A stretch of 64,000 nucleotides of DNA, taken from NCBI RefSeq assembly GCF_910592395.1, contig NC_088325.1, forward strand, positions 2,449,501 to 2,513,500, given 5' to 3'. How positions within the stretch are numbered: the first letter of the stretch is position 1; each line of letters begins with the position of its first letter. Positions 51,689 to 63,793 of this stretch are shown here, piece after piece. The notes below the pieces were generated by a model. That model saw only the letters and a program-made list of their open reading frames with translations. It had not been told where the DNA came from and made no database searches. Made by a program: the position numbers and the translations under genes. Origin of the DNA: Lineus longissimus. Its lineage: Eukaryota > Nemertea > Pilidiophora > Heteronemertea > Lineidae.

Positions 51689-54600
51689 ATGGCAATCATA
51701 CCACTCGTGACACTTTTACTTCTCAAGTTTGGAGGTAAGTTATACATTGCGAGCATTTTCGAACATCGTACGAATTAAGTAGGTACTAAATATGAAAATT
51801 TGTCTTGACATACTATTTTGGCGAAGTGCCATTTCCTCATGTGCTATAGTAATTGTAAACAAACGGACGCCATTTTAATAGAGGCTCATGGGAGTCATAT
51901 AAAAAATAAATATTATAAAATTAATAAAACTACGCGAGATCACGGCCTCGCACTAGGTTTTTCTCTCTCTTTCTGCTAGGGCCCTGCAGGGAGCACACGG
52001 CCTTTTCGTTCTTCCCGGGTTTCCTGTGTTTTTATTTGTATTATTCGTCCTGGTTGGAATCCTGTGCCATGTTATACTGTTTTGAGGCGGTTCGTTGAAG
52101 GAAGTTGAAGTTTGAAGGTCCTGGTAGGATTATTCCGATAATTTCTCCTTTTAATTCCCAAAATTGACTGGGAGTCGGTAGGCCGTAGTCTTCGTCACTC
52201 CCCTTCGTAATGTCGTAATGACATACACTTAAATTGAGCCGCCATTTCGTTTGTGAGCTCATGTTTTGATTACGTTTCCAAACCTGTGTATTGGCATAAT
52301 CGCTTTGTATGGGATTTCTCCCTTGCGTGTGTGCAAAATTGTGCTACACGCTAGCTCATGCATTCGTATAGTATTATACCTATTCTGGCCGGTTTCGTCG
52401 GCCTGTAGGTTTTGTCTTCGCATTTGTTGTGGACAGATTTTATATCGTTGACGTTTCATGCACTGTTCTGGTTTTCCAGTTAGTTGGGTAATCTTACTAT
52501 TTATGTCATATATGCTTAGGTCTGGACTAATAATTATAGTCCTTCGTGATGGTGTGTTAGAATGTCCTGTGGTTACATATGTCATCGTTGGATGGGTCTT
52601 GATGCTCGGTTCTAGTCGTTGTTTCCGGGTTGAACGGAAGGGCCACCATTCTTTAAGCACCTAAATTGTAGGCGTGTTATATAAATTTGGTTGTTTTCTA
52701 GTTTACAGAACTAGGCGTTAATCGGTGACGTCATGTTCAAAATACATGTAGTGCATTCAAGCACTTCTAGCATTCTTCGTAGTAGACATTCGGTTCGGCC
52801 ATTGTGGTTGAATTTGTAGTTGAATTTATTCGACTACTAGCAAATAGCATTCGTGTCTACACTGCTCGATAGCCGGAATTATAATTGGCATTCGGCGGTG
52901 AGAAATAAATCCGACGGCGGTTGTAATTCGAGAGAAAAAAAACGCATTGTAAAAAGAAAATGTTTCTATTATATTGAAAATAAACGCATGTCCTCTATGG
53001 ACCACCGTAATTAACAAAATTATACTTAGCCCGCTTGTTGGTCAAGCGCGGAGTTTGAGAGGAACCCAGAACCTCTTCTAGATATTGCACCGCCCACGGG
53101 CTACCTTGCGGGCTAGCCACAGGGTGTGAAGCCAAGGGCGTAATGACATAGTCTCCAGGGCAGCTGATTGGTACTGGTATCAACGACCGTGAAGGGTGCT
53201 GCCATTTGAATTAGAAACAACAGCCATAACCAGGTGGGTCCAGTGTTTGTTCGAGTTCTACCGTCCCTGTTGTTTATTGGTATCCGAACCTTCGACAAAA
53301 CACATACTATATACAAAATCTATGTATGCATGATAACTGCGCTACGGCATTGTGTATAACTACATTATATATTTCCTGGAACACCAGTAATTACGAACGG
53401 CGTCCCCCTTTAAAGATGTGTTATTGCATTTGCCTGTGTTGCAAGGGGAACATATCGTGTTTCTAATATAATTTCAGGTGCTCTCGGGTTGATGGCGGTA
53501 ACGAATACCCTAAGTAATTCACGACCACGCCTCGGCGAAACGATAACGCTCAACTGTACTGTGTCGGGTGGAGCCGGCAGCGTTCTAGGGTGGTACGTGT
53601 TCGCACATGATAGGGAAGAAACAATACATTTGTCGAACGATTGTTCTGTTGTTGCAAAGGAGTATAAATCAAGATTAACAAACACTAAATGTGATTCGAG
53701 TGATGATAATTATAATCACATTTTTCAATTAAGTAATGTTCAAATTTCGGACCGAGGGTTGTGGTACTGTCAAGCCGTTGTCAATATCAACTGGGCTCGA
53801 TCACGTAAGCTTGAATTGACTGTTTTAGGTAAGTTAAAAACAACACTTATCATATGAAAGCAGCACTCAAATTTGCCCTTACTTCAGTTAAAATAATTCA
53901 GGCCTGGCCCAATACGCGGCCTACTGTCTTTAGAAAGTCTTTGGCCTCATTTCCCATTGTTCTCCTCTCATATAAAAGGGCTATCAGGCCAAATCTCCGT
54001 GACATCAACCCCCACGAGCCAGCTTTCACGGGGGTCGATTTTCCGAAACCAACAAGTGCAAATAAATGTATTAATGTCTTTGATCGTTCTTCTCTTGTTT
54101 TCCTCCTTTACCCAGGAACTAAAGTTATCAACCACCTTTGTTACGATGTTCCATTGTTAACCGTGCATGATACACCGTGCCTCGTTTTGACATTTTGACA
54201 TTTCCCCCAAAAAACCTCGGCGAGCTGTCTCGGTTATGGGCGATATTTTAGATCCGCCCTCACGGTGTATGTATTGGTGAGACAACCAATACCTCAAGTT
54301 CCTATAACCACACATAATATATTGGACTCATGTAAAATTGCATCCTCGCATATAACGGACAGGTCTTTCAACTCCAAAGTCCAAGTTTCAAGTCTCAGAT
54401 GACGTGGCCTTTATGGCGGCCTTCTTACGCTTTCTATTAGGCTCTAGTAGGAATGATGAAGATGTTGATAAGCCGCCCAGTTGCCGACTACTGTCTCTTT
54501 CCTTGATTCCAGTTCCACCCCTCACCCCGACAGTCACAAATCCATCGCCAGTCAAAGTTGGAAAAACTGCAAAGTTCACCTGCAATGCCGAAAATGGAAG

Positions 54601-57600
54601 CGTCACGAAACCAGTCACGTACACGTGGACTAAAAATGGCGACACTGTGTCACCAGGGACCATTGAACCCGGTGCCCTGCTTTTCTCGCCCGTCAAGAAG
54701 AGTGATGCCGGGAAATATGTCTGTGTCGCGAAAAATGATGCTGGATCTATGACAAGCATTGAACAGGATTTCAGCGTTGTATCCTGTGAGTATTATTTGC
54801 GTATTCTCGGTCGTTAGGTGAATTTGCCGCATACCTCGCAGTAAATTCAGGCCTAGACAAATACACGGTCAATTGTCAACTTTGCCTGAATTCCCATCTT
54901 CTGTCTTCTCAAAAGATTAGCAGGGCAAAGCTTCTTATCATCAACCTCAATATTTTCCAACCGTTTATGACGTTGTAAGACATCGCCGCCTGGATAGCGG
55001 AATTGTCAGCAGTCTACCTAGCCCATTATACAGGATGGGCCAGAAAAAACGCAACCGGATACTTCCAATTCCAGTGGGTTAAAACCCTTGTAACCAGTGG
55101 ATGGGGAAATTTCTAGAAAAAGAATCCAAGATCGGGTCTCAGATTAGGGTTTCCGATTGTGCAGTGCATCATTCATTGCCCTCTGAACACTTTCTTTTCA
55201 CCCACAGATTCTCCTGGGATAGACCCAGATGTGAAAATGAAGTATGACGTGGTAGGCGAGATGGGCAAGGAGGCATCATTCGAACTGTTCATCATCGCCG
55301 ACCCGACTCCGGACACAACCGGTTACATCTGGTCCAAAGATGACGGCATACTGTTGAACTCATCGCGAAAATATGAAATTATTTCTGGGCCCAGGTCGAG
55401 CAAGTTGATAATCAGAAACGTCAAATCCTCCGATTATGGGAACTACATGTGTTCTGTGAAAACGAGTAGATTTCAAGTGAAGGTCTTCAAGTTTAGGCTT
55501 ATCAAAGCAGGTGAGTTCTATTGAGCTGTGGGTGGATTCCCCACGAAGCTGGGTATAGTCAATGTTACCCAACCGAAACACGCTGTGAAATATGGAGGAA
55601 AGCTGTAAATTAAACATGCGGAAAAGGTCTGAATGAGTTCGGAAGATTTGAACACGTTCAGGGGCCGACCCTAGTGTCTATTTTTGCACACACCTCGCTT
55701 AATATTGGTTGTTTGGACGAGAGACCAAGTGGAAACGTGTGGCCAAAGGAAGCTGTTTTTCTTTCCAAAAAGCAGTCAATATGACACGCTCAAAACTTGG
55801 TGCGTCCAAGAAAAATCGATATCCGACCACTCCCATCTCAGGCGGGCCATTTTCAGGATGTCTCCCGTTAAAGTGAATTTTTCCCATTGCACCAACATAA
55901 AAATTCTTTTGGACACAGGTCGCGATCGTCAGTTACCTTGATCGGCTTTTTCGTCCCCAGGTTTTCGGTAACAGATAGAGAACTATGAATGCTGGAATGC
56001 ACGTACGCAATGTGTTACAAAACCACTCGTGAGAAGACATACATCGTAGGACCTTTTTTGCTGCAATCCTATAGTTTACATAAAATTTCTTACATATCGT
56101 TTTTCCTTCACAGGTGTTGTTGATGTTAGCGGTCTGGTTGGAGTCGGAGTCAGAGCTGCAGTCATTGTAGCTATAGCCAGCGTCGGTGTGGCAATTGTTC
56201 TATGGTAAGCTATCTATAAATAAAGTCGGATACAAAAGCCTGTGGGTATAACGGTATGTTCGCTACATAAAGGGCATTTGCCAGATACGCAAGTACCACC
56301 TAGGGTCGAGGAATTTAACCAGCTGTACAATAGGTCTTCGCGGTTAACGACGGAGGCAAAAAGTATCCATACTGGTGACCCCGTGGTCACGGTTGTGATC
56401 CAAATATTACTGTACGGACGGTATTTTTAAAGTGGTTGCAAATCTCAGTAAATAATAATATATAGCACGTCGGTCTAGACGTTTTCCGATGAATGCGTGA
56501 TGCCTAAAACATGTAGTGTACTCGTTACAGTAAAAAGGCTTTATTTATTTATTTATTTATTTAATCGTACATAATAGTACATTCAACAGAGTGCAGTGCT
56601 GTATTGTGCAGTGAGAAAAATAAATAGATGGAAGAACATTTTAAAAACAAGTTAGAAACAGGCAGCAAATGCCACAACTAATTACCAGTGATACTCAATT
56701 GAACTTGTTTATACAGATATTATATTGGCCATCAACAAATTATTCAGTCTCAGGTGTCTGTAAAATTTAGTTTACACATAAATCATTTAATATAGTATTA
56801 ATCTCATCAAGATTAAAGAAATTGCGGTCTCTATTGTCTCTCGAACTTATCATATCTCTGATGACATTTGCCTTGTCTCTTAGAATGACTGTTGCATCAT
56901 TTAAAAAAACAGTTTTATTTATAGAAATCTGTGTAACATCATATTTTGTAACACCCGCTTTTGCCCACACGGTATTGATGTTGTTAGCGACCTGTGAATT
57001 ACTACCCTTAAGGGCCAACTGACCAATAATTCTTAGCAATGGGTTAGTGCTTCTTGCTATCCCACCAATGAATTTTAAGAAGCGCGTATGGAGTTGCAGT
57101 TCTGGGGGTAGGTCTTCACAGATGAGTGGGAGCAGATTAGAGTGTGTCAAATAGGACACATTATATAATTTCCTGACACATGTCCTCCAGGCGACGCAGA
57201 ATCGATCAAGTTTTCTGGGGGTAATATATAGTGCCATTGCGAATGATTTGAATAACTTGTATTTTGTTACTGAGTGGCAATGTCCAAATTGAGCAACCAA
57301 AGTATTTACTCTAGAATACAAAACGTTGATGGCATTTTCAAGGTTTTTTCCATCACTATTCTCTCCAACAATATGACCAAGGTGAGTGGCCTTTAGATAT
57401 ATTGAACTAATGCATTAATTGATTAATTGATTCCTAAGTCCGGCTGTCCCGAGGCTGTACCACCCTCTTGGAAGCTCGTCAGCTGTGATATCTGCTTTTG
57501 ATTTTAGTTAATTTAACGCGGAGTTTCCCCAAGGAGTTCCCGTTCTAAAGATAACTCGGCGCCGCAGGCGTAATATGGCCTAAAGCATGGCGGGTAATAC

Positions 57601-58336
57601 CGACTTTACCTTATAAACGATGGCGTCGGTATGTGCAATCGACCCGCCAAAGGAAATATGTCAGATCTAGTAAAACTGTTTTTACTTCCGTAGGAAACGT
57701 GCACTGGTACGTCGGAGAAAGAGGCAGAGTAGACAACCCGCAAATGACACTGCAGATTACGATGATACGAGGGTTGTATTCACAACCCCCGGAAATATTT
57801 CTGTAAATGACGATATGGGGAGTGATGAGTACGAAAGTTATGCTTCTCAGCCCGAAAGCGCGGCCGGCCAAAACCCCGCAGAGCCCAGGATTACGGGGCA
57901 CCACGTTCAAGAACACGGAGTCCTTGGGGATGCGCCTGCGTCCTCAGATAAGGACGAGGCTGCTTACGACTATCTGCAAAATTACACCGTGAAGCTACAT
58001 GAATGTGTTTTAGGTCAGAAAACGATTCCTGCTCCCAAGGTGAATCGGGCAGATCCGGAGTATACTGTCCCTTACGAACACATGCAAAGGAGGCCAGAGT
58101 CAAAATACACATACAACGACTCACCAATCCTCTCACAGGGACAGCCAGACCGAAGCAAGGCCAAGTGTGATTCGAGACAAGTCGATGGAGCCGAATATTT
58201 GACTCCAACTCGCTCGAGTGACAATGCGTCTCACGTTAAGGAGTCACCATATGCACATCTAGAGCCAATGGAAACGATACAGTATTTAGATTTCACACAG
58301 CTGAGTCCGGAACAATTGATCGAGGTCGATTTATAA
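51689..58336 (+). CDS. ITIM-bearing Ig receptor, gene D (three Ig domains)
   Basis: Exons: 51689-51734 leader (the upstream ATG is ATT as in gene C), 53478-53828 V-like Ig, 54513-54785 I-set-like Ig, 55208-55510 last Ig, 56114-56204 membrane span, 57694-58336 tail. All joins are GT-AG with the family phases. The tail keeps SPYAHL, IQYLDF, YDYL and YEHM, but the YDDM tyrosine is Asn (VNDDM). The I-set-like domain is nearly identical to that of gene C, so C and D are probably the closest pair. Two transposons enlarge its introns without touching exons. Confidence 0.8.
51816..53301. mobile_element. 1.49 kb DNA element with 8-bp target duplication
   Basis: Flanked by ACATACTA on both sides (51808-51815 and 53302-53309). 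The ends TTTTGGCGAAG and (complement) TTTTGTCGAAGG form a short imperfect inverted repeat. Eight-base duplications fit hAT-, P- or Merlin-like elements. On the minus strand it has two open frames, 52259-52660 (133 codons) and 52041-52262 (73 codons), overlapping at an ATGA. I recognise neither product. Probably non-autonomous. Confidence 0.65.
52041..52660 (-). other. Two overlapping unidentified open frames in the 1.49 kb element
   Basis: Read on the minus strand: first 133 codons (52660 to 52259), basic and rich in Thr, with an RRTIIISPDLSIYDINSKI-like stretch, then 73 codons (52262 to 52041) ending NMAQDSNQDE. The stop of the first overlaps the ATG of the second. No transposase motif is visible. 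They could be remnants of a longer gene or captured sequence. Confidence 0.35.
56544..57387 (-). mobile_element. 5'-truncated non-LTR retrotransposon fragment
   Basis: Insertion in the last intron of gene D, absent at the same place in genes A and C. Its plus-strand left end is a tttatttattta run, which on the minus strand is an (AAAT)n tail. GGCTTTA before it and GGCCTTTA after it look like a target duplication. The minus-strand frame 57321-56767 (184 codons) reads like the C-terminal end of a CR1/Jockey-type reverse transcriptase: WRTCVRKLYNVSYLTHSNLL with PPELQLHTRFLKF. The catalytic part is missing. Confidence 0.7.
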
Positions 58337-60697
58337 TTTCAAAGGAGGAACATGGCCGTGTTCGTTCGTGGTTGTGATGGTTGTGGTATTGAAACGACCA
58401 GGGTTTTTGTTCATCAAGATCATCTTCGTTTTCTAATGACAACACTACCCCTGACTTCCCCAGGTTTTTATGTATGATCCAGTAGTTTTGTGTGTGAAGA
58501 TCATGCCTGAAAGTATAGTTTTCATTCAACTTGTTATGCTAACATTGTGAGAACCATCTTTGTTTACATATTTTAGATATCAATTGGTTCTGACCATTTG
58601 GAGCGTTTTGATTGGTTGAAAGTTTGCTACTCCAGTTGTAATTTCCTGGAAGTTCTCACTCATGTTTTTGGGAGTAAAGATAAATTCAGCACATTATAGA
58701 TAGATTATGTTATTAAAAGCCAGGTACCTTGGGTAATATCAATTGTAGGATGTATTGAGCATATTTCTATAACCTTGTGTGTAGTTAGGAAACTTTATTG
58801 AGTGTTTTATCCGAGTCTTTCAACCACCTTTACTCTGGTTTTATAGAGTTTCGCAATGCATTGTGGGTAAGCATCTTATTTGCATGCTGCTTTTTAAATG
58901 GCAGCACCCCTTTATTTGATCTGATGAGACAAGACCACTAATGAATATTCATAGGTTGGAGGGTCGAGGCCTATCAATTAGACGAGTGCATGTTTTTTAC
59001 TCTCAAGTACATATTTGGAGAGGTATTGAAAAAATATTTGCTGTGGCAAGTCTACAGATATAAAGAAATTATTTGATGAAAAAATTAATTTCGAATTTTG
59101 CTAATTGGGTAATAGGGGGCGTGTTTTGAGTTTTTTCTGCCAGTTGGCTGAAAACAGTGGAAATATCAAAGTCTGTCTAATTTGTCGATTATAAAAAAAT
59201 TTCCGTGGTCAATCACCAATTTCCATCGCACCAGTTACTCGCAAGACTAACCCGTATATCATATCCGAATTTCAGTTTCACTACTTGACGCGTTCTTTGA
59301 TGCGTCGCGGTCAAACATTAACAATTTAACTGCTAAAAGGCTTAAAAAATCAATTGTGGTCTTGTCTCTGATTGACTTACGCCGCGATTAGACGCGAATC
59401 CATCAACTTGATGACCATGCTGTGATGCCAAAAACCTTCTGCGGCGGATGTTCAACATGCAGCTAAAACTCCTGCGTATTTCTCCTGCTTACTAGCTCAG
59501 TGGATCACTGGGGAGCCAGTATTGCACAGGTATTTAGAAATCGGTATCGAGTATCTTTCCTAACGGGGGTCGACTCACGTGCTTTCTTTCATGGAAACAC
59601 TTTTCATAACTGGTGGTTGCTCACAGAGTAAGTCTGCAAAAGGGCCCAGTTCGTATCAAATTGCCTAAAATATTGTAGCGTTATACTCGCGTATATCACT
59701 CCAATATTCCGAAAATTATAAAACCGAATTTCTCCCTTTTTAGAGTCTTGCAAGCTGCCATTCAAGTTCTTTGTTCTGCCATGCTGTTTTCGGGTCAAAC
59801 TCCCTGTGCTTTGCACTTGTATCTCTACGTGTATTGTGATGATGTTATGATTGTGCCATGCTGTTTGATAATATGTATTCTCACCACTGTATCTTTGAAT
59901 GACCTTTATGTAACCAGGTGTGAGTGGGGTGTTTTCTTGAGGATAAATGTGTATAATGACATTGAGTCTCGCTGTTAGTTCTTGGGCCCAGACTTTTGAA
60001 TTTCATTGGAGTGATCTCTACTGGATTGTGCGCATTTAGAGGACCGTGCTCGTGATAGTGTGAACACCAATTGCGAAGCTTGGAGATTTGCCAGCCTGTA
60101 GTGTCAGGCTGCGAAATGCGAAGGCAAACAGGCGTGACCTCAGAGTGACGTTAATTTATTTACGAAGATATACATGTTACCAAAAGGCAACACTTTCGAA
60201 ATGAAAGGAAAAGCTAAGTGATCTCTATGCGTGATTCGTCTGTTGTTACATTGTTCATTTGGCGACTTGCCGTCCCGCTGAAGCACATGATCATTGCAGC
60301 CATTGTAATTTGGTAATTAGTCTATCTCTTTCGAGTTGGCCTATTCTAATGTTTGGCGTTGCATGCTTTTACAGTTTTGAAAATGCTGTTGTTATCACAG
60401 TAATTAATTTATTACCGAAGGGCCGAGATGACTGGTGTGATCATGGGGGAATTATATAAAGTGCTAAAAAGGCACTGTCATGCTTGAATAACGACGTGGA
60501 ATGTTAGTTTTGTTGGTTTGTAAACATGATATTTGACACGTTTTGAAGCAACTCCTTTTCTTGATTTCCTAAGGTGGAATGACATGGCCGCATATCGTCT
60601 CAAATTCTGACATAACGCCGAAAAATATCAATAATACGAGTATGTAGGCGTCATTGGAAATGTTTAAAATCATAGAGCTGTCAAGACTATGCTCCTA
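58337..60697. other. Conserved inter-gene spacer, unit D
   Basis: Nearly identical to the unit C spacer, with the 443-bp element at 58926-59368. No gene seen. Confidence 0.75.
58926..59368. mobile_element. 443-bp GAGACAAGACCAC MITE, copy in unit D
   Basis: Same ends and length as in units A and C. Confidence 0.75.
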
Positions 60698-61570
60698 GAA
60701 AGTTTGAAAAAAATTCCAGCATTGATTTTGTTTCAAATCGGGAAAAAATGTATATACATGTACATAGAATGTACAGCATAACTGGTACTTACAGGGCCCT
60801 GAGCGTGGCAAGATCTATAACATATAACATGGACCGCCCTTGTTCTATCTGCATGAGTAAGTGGAACCACGATTTCGGCTGATACCATTCGATAGAAGGA
60901 CATTTGTGTCACTCGTCCCCCGAATGTGGAACACTCTGCCGATAGGCTTAAAAACTGCCAATAATATCGAAAGTTTCAAAACCTCACTCATCAATACATT
61001 CCTCTTTGAACGACACTTCAATGTTTGACTACGTATTTGTAAAACGTTGATTTCATGATAAAAAGGTGACTCTTTTGTCAAGCACTTTTGAACTTTGGTC
61101 ACTTCTCAGTTGAAAGGGCGCTGTATCAAGTGTTATTTATCATATGATATCTGTACAATTCCATTCCTTACAATGTATACTTGTACTCATTGATTGGCCA
61201 ATTTGATACATAGATAATGCTCATTGCTATAATTTGATAATAAATAGTTACATAAGCTTTGAAATTGTCGGAATTATTGCTCATCTATCATGTCCATTCT
61301 GTGGCAAGTATGGAAATTATATATAATAAGTGATCACGAGTTGAGAGTATATACATAATTATAAACAATTCCTTGAAACGATATATTATTCGCCAGTCCA
61401 ATCAAACATCACATCATCTCATCATCTCATATTTAATTTCTATCACGGAAAGCTTTGTTCAAAAGACCATAGAGATTTAATCTGACCATTTGCAATGTTC
61501 ACGATGGGCGGATTTTACCAGGCAGCCGGTCTCATCACGAGGAGGGCAATCTGATGACATCTAGTTACAA

Positions 61571-61890
61571 CATTTAAGCCATACCACCAAGAATCAGCGC
61601 GTTCAACGAAAAGCTATCCTATATCGCTAAAGCTCATCTGGATCAACGAAGCTTTATTCCATACCGCCAGGAGTCATCGAGTTCAACAAAGCTTTATTCC
61701 ATACCGCCAGGAGCCATCGAGTTCAACAAAGCTTTATTCCATACCACCAGGAGTCAGCGGGTTCAACGAACATTTAAGCCATACCACCAAGAATCATCGC
61801 GTTCAACGAAAATCTATGTCACATCGGCCAAGAGGCATCGGGTTCAACGAAACTTTATGCCATACCACCAGGAGTCATCACGTTTAAACG
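61571..61890. repeat. 40-bp minisatellite upstream of gene E
   Basis: Three copies of the core; near-identical to the array of unit B. Confidence 0.85.
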
Positions 61891-62220
61891 GACTTCAATC
61901 GGAGTAGAGAAAAATTATATTCGATATCAGGGTGGATATTGTGTACGCTTATTACTCTATGTTCGAAGTTAACGCCGAGCCATGTAGACATTTGATCGCA
62001 GTCTCAATGGCAATCATACCACTCCTGACACTTTTACTTCTCAAGTTTGGAGGTAAGTAATATATTGCGAGCATTTTCGAACAACCTACAAATTCAGCAG
62101 GTACAAAATATGAAAATTTGTTGACATACTAGTATAACCATGTATGCATAATAACTGCGCTACGGCATTGTGAATCGTCCCAACTACATATCAATTTTCC
62201 TTGACCACCAGTTATTACGA

Positions 62221-62295
62221 ACAGCGTCCCCCTTTAAATATGTGGTGTTGTATTTGCCTGTGTTGTATTTGCCTGTATTTGCCTGTGTTGGGGAA
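62221..62295. repeat. Short tandem expansion in intron 1 of copy E
   Basis: The words tgtatttgcctgtgttg and tgtatttgcctg are repeated near 62248-62290; single in other units. Small slippage event of no evident function. Confidence 0.6.
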
Positions 62296-63711
62296 CATAT
62301 CGTGTTTCTTATCTAATTTCAGGTGCTCTCGGGTTGATGGTGGTAACAAATACCCTAAGTAATTCACGACCACGCCTCGGCGAAACGATAACGCTCAACT
62401 GTACTGTGTCGTGTGGAGCCGGCAGCGTTATCGGGTGGTACATGTTCGCACATGATAGGAATGAAACAATACATTTGTCGAACGATTGTTCTGTTGTTGC
62501 AAAGGAGTATAAATCAAGATTAACAAACACTAAATGTGATTCGAGTGATGATAACTATAATCACATTTTTCAATTAAGTAATGTTCGAATTTCGGACCGA
62601 GGGTTGTGGTACTGTCAAGCCGTTGTCAATATCAACTGGGCTCGATCACGTAAGCTTGAATTGACTGTTTTAGGTAAGTTAAAAACAACACTTCTCATAT
62701 CAAAGCAGCACTCAAATTTGCCCTTACTTCAGTTAAAATAATTCAGGCCTGGCCCAATACGCGGTCTACTGTCTTTAGCCAGCTGGCACCTTGGCCTCAT
62801 TTCCCATTGTTCTCCTGTCATATCAAAGGGCTATCAGGCCAAATCTCCGTGGCATCAAACCCCCCCCCCCCCCACGAGCCAGCTTTCAAGGGGGTCGATT
62901 TGCTGAAACCACCCTCTTACGCTTTCTGTTGGGCTCTAGTAGGAATGATGAAGATGTTGATAAGCCGCCCAGTTGCCGACTACTGTCTCTTTCCTTGATT
63001 CCAGTTCCACCCCTCACCCCGACAGTCACAAATCCATCGCCAGTCAAAGTTGGAAAACTTCATACTAAGTTCAATTTACCCGCACAGTGCGATTTTTCTT
63101 ATGCGCGAATGAAGTCTGTATGTGCTTAAAAACTAGGCTCTAAAATAAAAACGGGCGATCTTGGTATCATTCCTATCCTAGAAAGATTCCTTATCCCCTG
63201 ATATCAATGGTTTGAACCCCTTGCTAGTGGAAGTATCCGGTTGCGTTTTTTTTTTCTCTCCAAAAATCCTCGATCCACTACACTGTGTATCGAGCCTATG
63301 TGCTACCTCGAAAAAAGCGACGGGAATTCCAGCCCAAACGCATTTAAGCATAAGCCATGATAAAAAACAAGAAAAACCCTCGGTGTAAAAATAGCTTGAC
63401 GTCACGAGGCTAGCCAGCCAATCAGGCAATTGTTTCGTCAATCATTTTGCACTTCATACACTGCGTACAATCACACGTGTTCGTCATTCCTGCCGTATCA
63501 TGTAGCCTTGCGCAAATAGTGCAACCAAATTGTTTTAAAAAGGCATGATATTGCTCAAAATTCTTGAAATCGGCCAAGTCAAGCAATGAGATGGCGCAGT
63601 GATACACTATTACTACCGGTACTCTGCTATCTGTCACGTAAAAAACCGTTGTCGCTGCTCTTGGCTCTTGGCTCTTGGCTCTCAGATTAGAGTGTCCCAT
63701 TGTGCAGTGCA

Positions 63712-63793
63712 TCCGATTATGCGAACTACACGTGCTCTGTGAAAACGAGTGGATTTCAAGTGAAGGTCTTCAAGTTTAGGCTTATTAAAGCAG
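63712..63793 (+). pseudogene. Truncated last Ig exon in copy E
   Basis: Same remnant and same left junction as 4232-4312 in unit A, without the premature stop. It keeps the donor and lacks an acceptor. The shared breakpoint shows that A and E descend from one deleted ancestor in this region. Confidence 0.85.

Larger units (their letters stand above)
50304..60697 (+). repeat. Tandem gene unit D
   Basis: Fourth copy, 10.4 kb. It differs from C by a 1.5 kb DNA element in intron 1, a retrotransposon fragment in the last intron, and lack of the 479-bp element. Bases 50304-51171 are 5' flank with no gene. Confidence 0.9.
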
